Shown: positions 51,392-60,124 of the stretch, one piece after another
How positions within the stretch are numbered: position 1 is the stretch's first letter
How the letters are laid out: the number at the start of each line of letters is the position of its first letter
Assembly: GCF_004116625.1 (NCBI RefSeq)
Contig: NZ_NXIE01000002.1
Span: 248,001-312,000 of the forward strand
Direction of reading: 5' to 3'
DNA from: Halarcobacter mediterraneus
GTDB lineage: Bacteria; Campylobacterota; Campylobacteria; Campylobacterales; Arcobacteraceae
Length of the DNA: 64,000 nt
Notes under the pieces: model-generated
Database searches by the model: none
What the model was told of the DNA's origin: nothing
What the model saw: the letters and a program-made list of their open reading frames with translations, nothing else
Translations under genes and position numbers: made by a program

Positions 51392-53482
51392 ATGAAAAAA
51401 AACAAGGAACTTATATTAATCTCATTAATTTGTTGTAACTTTCTTTATGCAAATAGTACAGAGACTACAAAGTTAAATGAAGTAACAGTTACTGCAAACA
51501 AAGTTGAAGAAAATATTATTGAAGTCCCTCAAAGTATTACAGTAATCACAAAAGATGAATTACAAGAAAAAGGTATAAAAAAAGTCTCTGAAGTAATAAA
51601 AGAAATACCAAATATGTATATTCAAAATTCTTTAAATGGAAATATGAGTTCTTTTAGAGGATTAAATACATCAATGTTTACAAATAACAATCCTATTGTA
51701 ATATATATTGATGGAGTACCCTATTATGATAGATATGATTTTAATCCTTCATTAGAAAATGTTGAACAAATAGAAGTACTAAGAGGACCACAAGGAACTC
51801 TTTATGGTAAAGATGCCATTGGTGGAGTAATAAATATAATTACAAAAACCCCTACGAATGAGTGGACAGGAAGTATTCTTGCAGAATATGGAAATGACAA
51901 TTTTTTTAGAACCTCATTTAATACAAGTGGAGCAATAATAAACAATAAACTATATGCAGGGATAAATAATTCTTATAGCTCAGATGATGGTTGGATTACA
52001 AATCATTATCCTACTATGGATAGTGATGCAAATGAAAAAATTTCTAGAAAAACAAGTGGTTTCTTACTATATAAGCCAACCGATGAGTTTTCTTCAAAAT
52101 TAGTTTTAACTAATAATTATGATAAAAAATACTTCATGGATGGTTTTGGTTCAGATCCAAGTTTAGATATAAATAGTTTAAAGCGTGAAGATGCTGAAAA
52201 TATTAGTTTTGATGTTCCAGCTTTCGAAAGAACAAAAGTTAATTCTCAAAGTTTAAATCTTAATTATGAATTAGAAAAAATAAAGCTAGAATCAACAACA
52301 ACCCATAAAAAAATAGATTTTGATGGAGAATATGATACAGATAATCGAGCTCATACTCCAAGTGACGGTTTAAGACAATTTAATTACTCAGAAATTGATA
52401 CTTGGACACAAGAATTAAGACTATCAAGTAAAAATCAAGATATAAAATGGGTAACCGGTGTTTATTTTGATAAAGAAGAAAGAAAACAAGGACCTTATGG
52501 AGCAGAACAACTTTATTATGGAGATGTGTATACAGGAGATGCTTATTCAACTACAAACAGTAGAACCCAAGCTATTTTTGGACAAACAATGATTCCTTTA
52601 GGTGCAAACTTTGAGCTAACTTTAGGAGCTAGATATCAAAGAATCAAAAAAGATATAGATGTTACTGCTAAATCTAGTTGGGCAGGTACAGCATATCCAG
52701 ATGTAAACTACCTTGATGAAAAAACTTGGAATACTTTTCTTCCAAAATTAGCTTTAATGTACTATATAAATGCTGATACAACAACTTATATTTCAGTTTC
52801 AAAAGGATATATGCCAGGAGGATTTAACTATTACCCTTCTAGTGATAATAGTTCAGATAATAGCTTTGAAGCTCAAAAATCTATAAACTATGAAGTAGGA
52901 CTAAAACACTTAGGAGAGAACTATTCACTTAATCTTGCTATTTTTAGAATGGATATTAAAGATATTCATGTTTATAAACAATTAATGGGTGGAACAGTAT
53001 TTGCTACAAGTAATGCAAATAAAGCTCATTCTCAAGGAATTGAACTTGATGGAGCATATTATATAACGGATAATATTAAATTATCAGCAGCTATTGGTTT
53101 AATTGATGCAGAATATGATGATTATGATAATGGAACAAAGAAATATGATGGAGAAAATATAGAACATACACCAAGATATACGGCAAGTATAGGTTTAGCT
53201 TATCTTCAAGAAAAAGGTTTATATGGAAGACTTGATATTCAGGCAAAAGGAAAAACTACCTTTATTGATGGAGCAAATAATGATAGCTTAATTGAAGCAG
53301 ATGGAGGAATCACTTCTAATGCAAAAGTTGGTTACAAAATAGGTGACTTTGATATCTATGGTTATGTTACAAATATCACAGATGAAGATTATGTAAATTC
53401 ATATATGTCAAAGGAAGGAACTTCTTGGGTAGGCTTTAATGAACCAAGAAAATTTGGAGTTGGACTTAAATATACTTTTTAA
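51392..53482 (+). CDS. TonB-dependent receptor, FyuA-like, pair 4
   Basis: This 696-residue receptor has a signal peptide (1-21), a TonB box in LNEVTVTANK, and a plug with VPQSITVITKDELQEKGIKK, FRGLNTSMFTNNNPIVIYID and IEVLRGPQGTLYGKDAIGGV. The barrel ends GVGLKYTF. It is the closest in plug sequence to the receptor at 47154 and one of three recent paralogues. It lies directly before the YbtP/YbtQ-like importer operon (gap 109 bp with a palindromic operator), so it is the most likely cognate receptor of that importer. The ribosome site is AAAAGG. Confidence 0.9.
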   Translation: MKKNKELILISLICCNFLYANSTETTKLNEVTVTANKVEENIIEVPQSITVITKDELQEKGIKKVSEVIKEIPNMYIQNSLNGNMSSFRGLNTSMFTNNNPIVIYIDGVPYYDRYDFNPSLENVEQIEVLRGPQGTLYGKDAIGGVINIITKTPTNEWTGSILAEYGNDNFFRTSFNTSGAIINNKLYAGINNSYSSDDGWITNHYPTMDSDANEKISRKTSGFLLYKPTDEFSSKLVLTNNYDKKYFMDGFGSDPSLDINSLKREDAENISFDVPAFERTKVNSQSLNLNYELEKIKLESTTTHKKIDFDGEYDTDNRAHTPSDGLRQFNYSEIDTWTQELRLSSKNQDIKWVTGVYFDKEERKQGPYGAEQLYYGDVYTGDAYSTTNSRTQAIFGQTMIPLGANFELTLGARYQRIKKDIDVTAKSSWAGTAYPDVNYLDEKTWNTFLPKLALMYYINADTTTYISVSKGYMPGGFNYYPSSDNSSDNSFEAQKSINYEVGLKHLGENYSLNLAIFRMDIKDIHVYKQLMGGTVFATSNANKAHSQGIELDGAYYITDNIKLSAAIGLIDAEYDDYDNGTKKYDGENIEHTPRYTASIGLAYLQEKGLYGRLDIQAKGKTTFIDGANNDSLIEADGGITSNAKVGYKIGDFDIYGYVTNITDEDYVNSYMSKEGTSWVGFNEPRKFGVGLKYTF

Positions 53483-53520
53483 TCCTTTTTAAATAAAAAA
53501 TAATCCTTAAAGAATAAATT

Positions 53521-53554
53521 AGATATTGATAGTTTCTATCAATATCTATATAAT
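53521..53554 (+). promoter_or_regulatory. Perfect 27-bp palindrome and promoter of the YbtPQ-like operon
   Basis: The arms AGATATTGATAG (53521-53532) and CTATCAATATCT (53536-53547) form a perfect 12-bp inverted repeat with a 3-bp spacer. TATAAT follows at 53549-53554. The TTGATAG/CTATCAA core is Fur-like but the dyad is unusually long and exact. Confidence 0.65.
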
Positions 53555-53591
53555 TCACAATACAAACCTCACAGTACTTAGGAATTTATAA

Positions 53592-55379
53592 ATGAAGAAA
53601 CAAACAGAAAAAAAACATGGTCTTTGGGCTATTATGAAACCTGTAATGTTTGAGATAAGAATGGCAATTCTTTTAGCTTCCCTTGGAGCTATTAGCTTAA
53701 TTGTGACCCTTATACTTTTATCTTTGACATTAACAAGTATTATGCAAGAAACTCCCATGGAAATACTTGGAATAAAATTTAATCTTTTCAATACCATAAT
53801 CTTATTAGCAATAATGACCGTCATTGCTTTTTTATCAAGATTTTATGCTTTTGTAGTATCCCATTTAGGAGCATTTAGATTAGAACAAATATTAAGAACT
53901 AAATTATCTCAGCATTTAGCAGATGTTCCTCTTGGATATATTATTTCAAACGGTTCAGGAACACTAAAGAAAGTAATGCAAAATGATGTAAGGGCTTTAC
54001 ATGCTTTTGTAGCAGACAGTACCCCTATGATAGCTAAAAGTATAATTGCCCCTACTATAACACTTATAGCACTATTAATTATTGATTATAGATTAGCACT
54101 TGCTAGTATTACTGTTTTAATTTTAGGATGGATAGCTATGGCATATGCTATGAGAGATTCAAAAGTATTAAGAGAAAAATATGAACAAAGTCAAAGTAAT
54201 ATCAATAAAGCAGTAATTGAATTTGCTCAAGCAATGCCAGTAGTGCGAACTTTTGATGATGGAACAAGCTCTTTTAAAAGATATAATGATTCACTTCTAG
54301 CATATAAAGAAAACCTAAGTAATTGGATGAAAATAAGTGCTATTTCTGCAAAATTAGGTATGATAATTTTAAGCCCTCTTCCAACACTTTTAGCTGTTCT
54401 ATTAACAGGAACAATACTTTTAAACAATGATTCTTTAGAACTTTTTGCTTTAATTTCAGCACTTTTTTTAAGTACTGGAATGGCAGATGCAATGATGCCT
54501 GTTATGTGGCTTCAAAACTTTATAAAAAAATCTCAAGCTTCAGCCTTAAGAATTCAAGAAGTTTTAGATATTCCTTCTCTTCCTATTTCAAAAGAACCTA
54601 AAACTCCTAAAAACTTTGATATTGAGTTTAAAAATGTCTCTTTTAAGTATGATAATATAGAAAACTATGCTTTAAAAAATATAAACCTTAGAGTGCCAAA
54701 TGGAAGTGTTACTGCATTAGTTGGACCAAGTGGAGCTGGTAAAAGTACAGTAGCAAAACTAATTCCTAGATTTTGGGATGTTAATAGTGGAGAAATAAAT
54801 ATAGGGGAAGTTAATATAAAAGAAATAAGCCCTCAAGTTCTAATGGATACTGTCTCTTTTGTTTTTCAAGATACTTTTCTTTTTCAAGACACAATTTACA
54901 ACAATATAAAAATGGCAAATTCAAAAGCTAGCAAAGAAGATGTAATAAATGCAGCTCGTGCTGCTCAAATACATGAGTTTATAAAAACTTTACCAAATGG
55001 TTATGACACTATGGCAGGAGATAGAGGGGCGAATCTATCAGGTGGACAAAAACAGAGAATTACTATTGCAAGAGCTATATTAAGAGATACTCCAATTGTT
55101 GTACTTGATGAAGCAACAGCTTTTGCTGATCCAGAAAATGAAGAAGAAATTGTAAAAGCATTAGCAAATCTAACTGTAAATAAAACAGTTATTATGATTG
55201 CACATCGTCTTTCAACTATAAAAGATGCCGATCAAATAGTAGTTTTTGATCAAGGAGAAATAGCTGAAATTGGAAAACATGACGAGTTATTAGAAAACAA
55301 AAATGTTTATAAAAAACTTTGGAATAACTATGAAAAAGCAAGTCAATGGAATTTAGAAAAAGGAAAATCACATGAATAA
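53592..55379 (+). CDS. ABC transporter, fused TM/ATPase, YbtP-like siderophore importer half
   Basis: This 595-residue half transporter has six transmembrane helices (about 20-320) and a C-terminal ATPase with Walker A GPSGAGKST, signature LSGGQKQR, Walker B PIVVLDEATA and H-loop MIAHRLS. Fused TM/ATPase proteins are usually exporters, but the pair here lies beside FyuA-like receptors, AraC regulators and an FptX-like MFS. This matches the gene content of yersiniabactin uptake (YbtP/YbtQ), where the heterodimer imports the ferric siderophore. It overlaps the partner gene by 8 bp. Import direction is an inference from the neighbourhood. Confidence 0.8.
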   Translation: MKKQTEKKHGLWAIMKPVMFEIRMAILLASLGAISLIVTLILLSLTLTSIMQETPMEILGIKFNLFNTIILLAIMTVIAFLSRFYAFVVSHLGAFRLEQILRTKLSQHLADVPLGYIISNGSGTLKKVMQNDVRALHAFVADSTPMIAKSIIAPTITLIALLIIDYRLALASITVLILGWIAMAYAMRDSKVLREKYEQSQSNINKAVIEFAQAMPVVRTFDDGTSSFKRYNDSLLAYKENLSNWMKISAISAKLGMIILSPLPTLLAVLLTGTILLNNDSLELFALISALFLSTGMADAMMPVMWLQNFIKKSQASALRIQEVLDIPSLPISKEPKTPKNFDIEFKNVSFKYDNIENYALKNINLRVPNGSVTALVGPSGAGKSTVAKLIPRFWDVNSGEINIGEVNIKEISPQVLMDTVSFVFQDTFLFQDTIYNNIKMANSKASKEDVINAARAAQIHEFIKTLPNGYDTMAGDRGANLSGGQKQRITIARAILRDTPIVVLDEATAFADPENEEEIVKALANLTVNKTVIMIAHRLSTIKDADQIVVFDQGEIAEIGKHDELLENKNVYKKLWNNYEKASQWNLEKGKSHE

Positions 55380-57150
55380 CGAAAAGGTATCTTCATTTAA
55401 AGAATCATATGATATTACTTTAAAAATAGCAGATAAAAGTGCTTCTTTAGTGAAAAGAAGCTTCTTATATTTTATTATTGCTTACATCTTCCAAGGATTA
55501 GCTTTTGCTTTTTTCTTTCCACTTTTAAATAGTATTTTTACAAATGATTTTAATTTAAATAATACTTTATTTTGGTTTGGAATAATTGCAATACTTAGTA
55601 TAGTATCCTTTATTTTTAGATGGTTAGCTTCAGATTTCCAATACTCTAAAGATATTGTACAAATAACCCATGACCTTAGAAATAAACTTGGAGAAAAAAT
55701 AAAAACTATGCCTCTTCAAAGTTTATATAAATATAGAACAGGGGAACTTAATTCTATTTTAGCACAAAATGTTGATGAATCAATACTTCATATGGGAATT
55801 GTCTCTGGAATGTTTTTTGAAGTTGCTATTGTTCCAATAGTAATTGTAATAGCAACATTTTTTATAGACCCAGCAATGGCTTTAGCACTTCTTATTGCCC
55901 TTCCTATAGCTGTACCTGTATATAAATGGAGTAGAAAAAAAACAAAATGGGACAAAACCCAAGGAGCAAAAGCACACGCAACTCTTGAGGCAGATACAGT
56001 TGAATATATTCAAGGATTACCAGTTTTAAGAGCTGTAAACCAAGTAGGAGAAAATGCACAAAATCTTCAAAAATCTATAGGAATATTAAGAGAGGTTCAG
56101 AAAAAAGGGCTTTATGCTTCAACTCTTCCAATGATTATTATGAATACCTTAGTAGAATTTGTTTTTCTATTTGTTCTTGCTTTAGGAAGTTTATGGATAG
56201 CAAATGAAGAGTTTACAATAGGTGCATTACTTGCATTATTAATTATACTAGGAAGATTATCAGAGCCTTTAGCAAACTTTTTAGCTGTTTCTGGAGTGTT
56301 AGATATTATGGAAGCCTCTTTTAAACATATTAAAAAACTTTTAGATACAAAAGAGTTTTCTATAAAAGAACCAAAACAAAAACCTACAAAGTTTGATATT
56401 AAGTTTGAAAATGTAGATTTTGCTTATGAGGGAACAAATCAAACTGCATTAAAAAGCTTAGATATTCAAATCAAAGATAAATCCCTTACTGCAATTGTAG
56501 GACCATCAGGAAGTGGTAAAACTACTATTACTAAACTTATTATGAGATATGATGATCCACAAAATGGTATTGTAAAAATTGGTGATATTGATATAAGAAA
56601 TATGGAACAAACTACTTTAATGAGTTATATCTCTGTAGTATTTCAAGATGTATATTTATTTGATGATACTATTTTAAATAATATTCGTATGGGAAAACCA
56701 AATGCTAGTGACGAAGAAGTATTAAAAGCTTCTAATGCAGCCTTTTGTCATGAATTTGTATCAAGACTTCCAAATGGTTATGAGACAAAAGTAGGAGAGA
56801 TTGGTGGAAGTTTAAGTGGAGGAGAACGTCAACGTATTTCTATAGCAAGAGCAATACTCAAAAATGCTCCTATAGTTATACTTGATGAACCTACCTCAGC
56901 ACTTGATACCCAAAGTGAAGTAGCTGTTCAAAATGCTCTAGATGAACTTATCAAAGATAAAACAGTTATCGTAATAGCACATAGGCTTTCTACAATTGCC
57001 CATGCTGATAACATTTTAGTAATTGAAGATGGAAAACTAAAAGAGAAGGGAACTCATCAAGAACTTTTTAAAAAACAAGGTAAATATTATTCAATGTTCC
57101 AAGCACAACAAAGAGTAAAAGAGTGGAATGTAAAGAGTACTATAGAATGA
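55372..57150 (+). CDS. ABC transporter, fused TM/ATPase, YbtQ-like partner
   Basis: This 592-residue second half transporter has six transmembrane helices (about 30-320) and an ATPase with Walker A GPSGSGKTT, signature LSGGERQR, Walker B IVILDEPTSALD and H-loop IAHRLS. It differs enough from the first half to suggest a heterodimer. It overlaps its partner by 8 bp and the MFS gene by 4 bp (ATGA), so the two subunits are produced together. The proposed role is import of ferric siderophore from the periplasm into the cytoplasm. Confidence 0.8.
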   Translation: MNNEKVSSFKESYDITLKIADKSASLVKRSFLYFIIAYIFQGLAFAFFFPLLNSIFTNDFNLNNTLFWFGIIAILSIVSFIFRWLASDFQYSKDIVQITHDLRNKLGEKIKTMPLQSLYKYRTGELNSILAQNVDESILHMGIVSGMFFEVAIVPIVIVIATFFIDPAMALALLIALPIAVPVYKWSRKKTKWDKTQGAKAHATLEADTVEYIQGLPVLRAVNQVGENAQNLQKSIGILREVQKKGLYASTLPMIIMNTLVEFVFLFVLALGSLWIANEEFTIGALLALLIILGRLSEPLANFLAVSGVLDIMEASFKHIKKLLDTKEFSIKEPKQKPTKFDIKFENVDFAYEGTNQTALKSLDIQIKDKSLTAIVGPSGSGKTTITKLIMRYDDPQNGIVKIGDIDIRNMEQTTLMSYISVVFQDVYLFDDTILNNIRMGKPNASDEEVLKASNAAFCHEFVSRLPNGYETKVGEIGGSLSGGERQRISIARAILKNAPIVILDEPTSALDTQSEVAVQNALDELIKDKTVIVIAHRLSTIAHADNILVIEDGKLKEKGTHQELFKKQGKYYSMFQAQQRVKEWNVKSTIE

Positions 57151-58361
57151 AGAAAAAGCTTACACTCAAAGAGTTTACTCTTCTAATAAGCCTATATACT
57201 AGTCAGTATATAGGCTTTGCTTTTTTTGCTGAAGCATTTATTGGAATATTAAGACAAAATAAAATGCCATTAGAAAACTTAGGTCTAATATATATGTTAG
57301 GACTATTTTGGGTATTTCGCTTTTTATGGGCTCCTTTTATTGACAAAATAAAGTTCAAAATAGGACACTATAAAGGGTGGATTATTATTTTTCAGCTTTT
57401 AATGGTTACAACTCTTCTGACAATAGGACAGTTTAGTCTTATAAATAATTTGCAAACTATCATTTTATTAAGTGTATTTTTTGCTTTTACTGCTGCTTCT
57501 CAAAGTATTGCTTTAGATGGACTTGTATATAAAAATGTCTTTAAAAAAGAGCGGTCTTTTGCTATGTCCATAAAAGCAGCAAGTGGTCTTTTAGGAATGG
57601 TTCTAGGAGGAGGTGTAGGTCTTGTTCTTTATACTCATTTAGGATGGGAGTTTACAATGACAATAGTTTCAATAACTATGTTAATAGCACTTATTCAAAT
57701 AATTTTTTATAAAGAATCAAATCAAAAAAAAGTACAAGTTACTACAGAACTCAATTATAAGCAGTTTATCTCTTTTTGGAAAGGGAGAGATAAAAAGCAA
57801 TGGCTTTTACTTTTATTTTTATATCCAGCAACAATTAGCTCAGCATACGGACTTATTACTCCAATGCTTGTTGACTTGGGATGGAGTCTAGATAAAATTG
57901 GATATGCTGTCCATATTATAGGTTATAGTATAGGAGTACTTGCCTCATTCTCAACCACTTGGTTTATAAAAAGATATGGAAAAAAAACTGTTTTAGTTGG
58001 TGCTTCATTAGGACAATGTTTTGGAATGTTGTTGCTATTAATCCTTTTTCATAATAATGAAACTATCTCAACAATTTTAATTGTTGGGATTATTTTTTCA
58101 TTCTATACTCCATCAAGTGTTATTATGACAACTTTAATGATGGATAAAGCCTCAAAAAAAACACCAGCTGCTCAATTTGCAGCACAACATAGTGTATATA
58201 TGCTTTCAGGAATTATATTTGCGACCTTAGCAGTTTCTTTTGCAGGTATTTTAGGATATACAAATATAGTTTTAATTGGAGCATTTATAGGATTATTAGC
58301 TGCTTATGTTTCATATAAAATAGAATTAGAGAAAGAGAAATTAAAAAATGAAAGAAATTAA
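57147..58361 (+). CDS. MFS transporter, RhtX/FptX (YbtX-like) siderophore family
   Basis: This 404-residue protein is read from the ATG at 57147 that overlaps the preceding stop as ATGA. The in-frame GTG at 57123 is less likely. It has about twelve helices. The N-terminal SQYIGFAFFAEAFIGILRQN and FWVFRFLWAPFIDKIKF recall the RhtX/FptX group of single-component siderophore permeases, related to AmpG. Members move ferric siderophores such as pyochelin across the inner membrane. With the YbtPQ-like genes it gives two possible inner-membrane routes. No ribosome site is visible, so translation depends on coupling. Confidence 0.75.
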   Translation: MKKKLTLKEFTLLISLYTSQYIGFAFFAEAFIGILRQNKMPLENLGLIYMLGLFWVFRFLWAPFIDKIKFKIGHYKGWIIIFQLLMVTTLLTIGQFSLINNLQTIILLSVFFAFTAASQSIALDGLVYKNVFKKERSFAMSIKAASGLLGMVLGGGVGLVLYTHLGWEFTMTIVSITMLIALIQIIFYKESNQKKVQVTTELNYKQFISFWKGRDKKQWLLLLFLYPATISSAYGLITPMLVDLGWSLDKIGYAVHIIGYSIGVLASFSTTWFIKRYGKKTVLVGASLGQCFGMLLLLILFHNNETISTILIVGIIFSFYTPSSVIMTTLMMDKASKKTPAAQFAAQHSVYMLSGIIFATLAVSFAGILGYTNIVLIGAFIGLLAAYVSYKIELEKEKLKNERN

Positions 58362-59517
58362 AATATTAATGATTGTCAATGTTTTATGTATATCAGCAAT
58401 GATGGCATTCTTAGCAGTAGTAGGACCTATTATAAGGGAACTACATCTAGAAGAGTGGCATGCAGGGTTAACAGTGGCTATTGCAGGAGTTTTATGGGTT
58501 TTATTATCTAGATACTGGGGAAGAAAAAGTGATATAGTAGGACGAAAACCTATTTTAGTAATAGGCGTAGCAGGAGTAGCTATATCATATTTAGTATTAG
58601 CAATATTTATTGATAATGCTATTATCTCCCCACCTGCTGTGATAGTCTCATTATTTATATTAATTCTTACAAGAGGTGGAATAGGAGCTTTCTATTCAGC
58701 TATTACTCCTGTATCAAATGCTTTAATTGCTGATCATATTGAAAAAGAAAAAAGAACAGGATATATTGCAAAACTTGCTGCAAGTAGTGGAATAGGAATG
58801 GTAATAGGTCCACCTATAGGTGGATATCTTGCAAATTTTGGATTAAGTACACCCCTTTATACTTTTGCTATTTTACCTTTACTTGGAACAATTGCATTGT
58901 ATATGATACTACCCCATGAAAAACCTGTGACAACAGAAAAAACTCCTATTTTAAAAGTTTTTGATGAAAGACTAAGAATACCCATGTTTGCAGCATTTAT
59001 AACTATGTTTTCCATTGTAACTGCTCAAGTTTGTCTAGGTTTTTATATTATTGACAAATTTGGATTAGACTCTTTAAAGGCAGCTGAAATGACTGGTTAT
59101 ATATTAGCTTGTGTTGGATTTTCCTTTATTATATCGCAAATATTAGTATCAAAAAGTAAAATTGAAGCAACAAAACTTCTTAAATATGGTGCTTTTATAG
59201 GAATGGTTGGATATATTCTTGTATTTTTAATGAATTCAGAACTTATTTTAACACTTGGTTTATGCCTTGGTGCATTTGGGATGGGAATACTTTTCCCAGC
59301 TTATCAAACTCTAGCCGTGAACTTAGTAAAAAAAGAAGAACAAGGTGCATCTGCTGGTACAGTAAGTGCAGCTCAAGGTATAGGAATGATTATTGGACCG
59401 CTTGCTAGTACAATAATTTATAAACTTGACCCAACTGCTCCTTTTATACTTGTAAGCTTATTATTTTTTCTATTAGGTATAATTTCATTTAAATATGATA
59501 GGAAAGAGAGATGTTAG
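58348..59517 (+). CDS. MFS transporter, DHA1/TetA-like efflux type
   Basis: This 389-residue protein has twelve helices. It carries the MFS loop motif RYWGRKSDIVGRKPIL between helices 2 and 3 (family G.l.Dr.GrkP.l) and the motif C-like GMVIGPPIGGYLA in helix 5, which marks drug:H+ antiporters. It overlaps the preceding MFS gene by 14 bp and mntP by 7 bp. In this setting it may export the emptied siderophore, a siderophore-derived compound, or a toxic mimic. It is not related closely to the FptX-like protein before it. Confidence 0.82.
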   Translation: MKEIKILMIVNVLCISAMMAFLAVVGPIIRELHLEEWHAGLTVAIAGVLWVLLSRYWGRKSDIVGRKPILVIGVAGVAISYLVLAIFIDNAIISPPAVIVSLFILILTRGGIGAFYSAITPVSNALIADHIEKEKRTGYIAKLAASSGIGMVIGPPIGGYLANFGLSTPLYTFAILPLLGTIALYMILPHEKPVTTEKTPILKVFDERLRIPMFAAFITMFSIVTAQVCLGFYIIDKFGLDSLKAAEMTGYILACVGFSFIISQILVSKSKIEATKLLKYGAFIGMVGYILVFLMNSELILTLGLCLGAFGMGILFPAYQTLAVNLVKKEEQGASAGTVSAAQGIGMIIGPLASTIIYKLDPTAPFILVSLLFFLLGIISFKYDRKERC

Positions 59518-60059
59518 AAGTCATAATTTTGGCAATTGCACTAAGTATGGATGCATTTGCTGTATCTATTGGACTAGGAATCAAAAATCAAAAAAGTCTA
59601 AGAAGTTTAGCAGTTACTGCTGGTTTATATTTTGGGATATTTCAGGCTTTAATGCCTTTTATTGGTTATATTGGTGGTGTTGGATTAAAAGATATTATTG
59701 GAGGGTATGATTACTGGATTGCTTTTGTTCTTCTTTTATTAATAGGTGGAAAAATGATTTATGAAGCCTTTGGAGAAAATGTAGAAGATGAAATAAGTAT
59801 AATATCTCATAAAATCTTATTAACCCTTGCAATTGCAACAAGTATTGATGCAATGGCAGCAGGTTTTTCACTTCACTTATTTAATTTAAATGTTTATTTA
59901 TCTCTTTTAATTATTGGACTTACAACTTTTATTATTAGTATTATTGGTGTTTATATTGGTTCCAAAGGTGGAGCAAAATATGAAAGTAAAGCTGAAATTT
60001 TAGGTGGAGTTATCCTTATTATTATTGGATTTAAAATCCTTCTACAAAATTTATTCTAA
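59511..60059 (+). CDS. mntP: MntP manganese exporter
   Basis: This 182-residue membrane protein has six helices and the MntP repeats: IALSMDAFAVSIGLGIKNQK in the first half and IATSIDAMAAGFSLHLF in the second. The aspartates in helices 1 and 4 (SMDAFA and SIDAMA) are the known metal-site residues of the family. It exports Mn(II) to prevent toxicity. It is the last gene of the importer operon, overlapping the MFS gene by 7 bp, so it is co-induced with siderophore uptake. In other bacteria mntP responds to manganese, which makes this context unusual. Confidence 0.92.
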   Translation: MLEVIILAIALSMDAFAVSIGLGIKNQKSLRSLAVTAGLYFGIFQALMPFIGYIGGVGLKDIIGGYDYWIAFVLLLLIGGKMIYEAFGENVEDEISIISHKILLTLAIATSIDAMAAGFSLHLFNLNVYLSLLIIGLTTFIISIIGVYIGSKGGAKYESKAEILGGVILIIIGFKILLQNLF

Positions 60060-60074
60060 ATAAACTATTATTAC

Positions 60075-60122
60075 TTTCTCTTTTATTTTTCTAAGTTATA
60101 ATAAGAAAAAATAAAAGAGAAA
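60075..60122. terminator. Long stem-loop between mntP and the TAXI gene
   Basis: The arms TTTCTCTTTTATTTTTCT (60075-60092) and its near complement (60104-60122, one extra A) form an 18-bp stem with an 11-nt loop. It can end the mntP transcript. Its right arm contains the purine-rich ribosome site of the next gene, with the ATG only 2 nt beyond. Confidence 0.6.
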
Positions 60123-60124
60123 AA

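Noticed and set aside
53592-57150. ABC pair as a drug or lipid exporter (MsbA/MdlAB-like)
   Set aside because: Sequence alone cannot exclude this, but the neighbourhood (FyuA-like receptors, AraC regulators, FptX-like MFS, iron-type operator) fits YbtP/YbtQ-type import better.
59495-59710. Open frame at the MFS/mntP junction
   Set aside because: It overlaps mntP in another frame, is rich in Trp, Cys and Tyr, and the mntP frame is clearly the real one.
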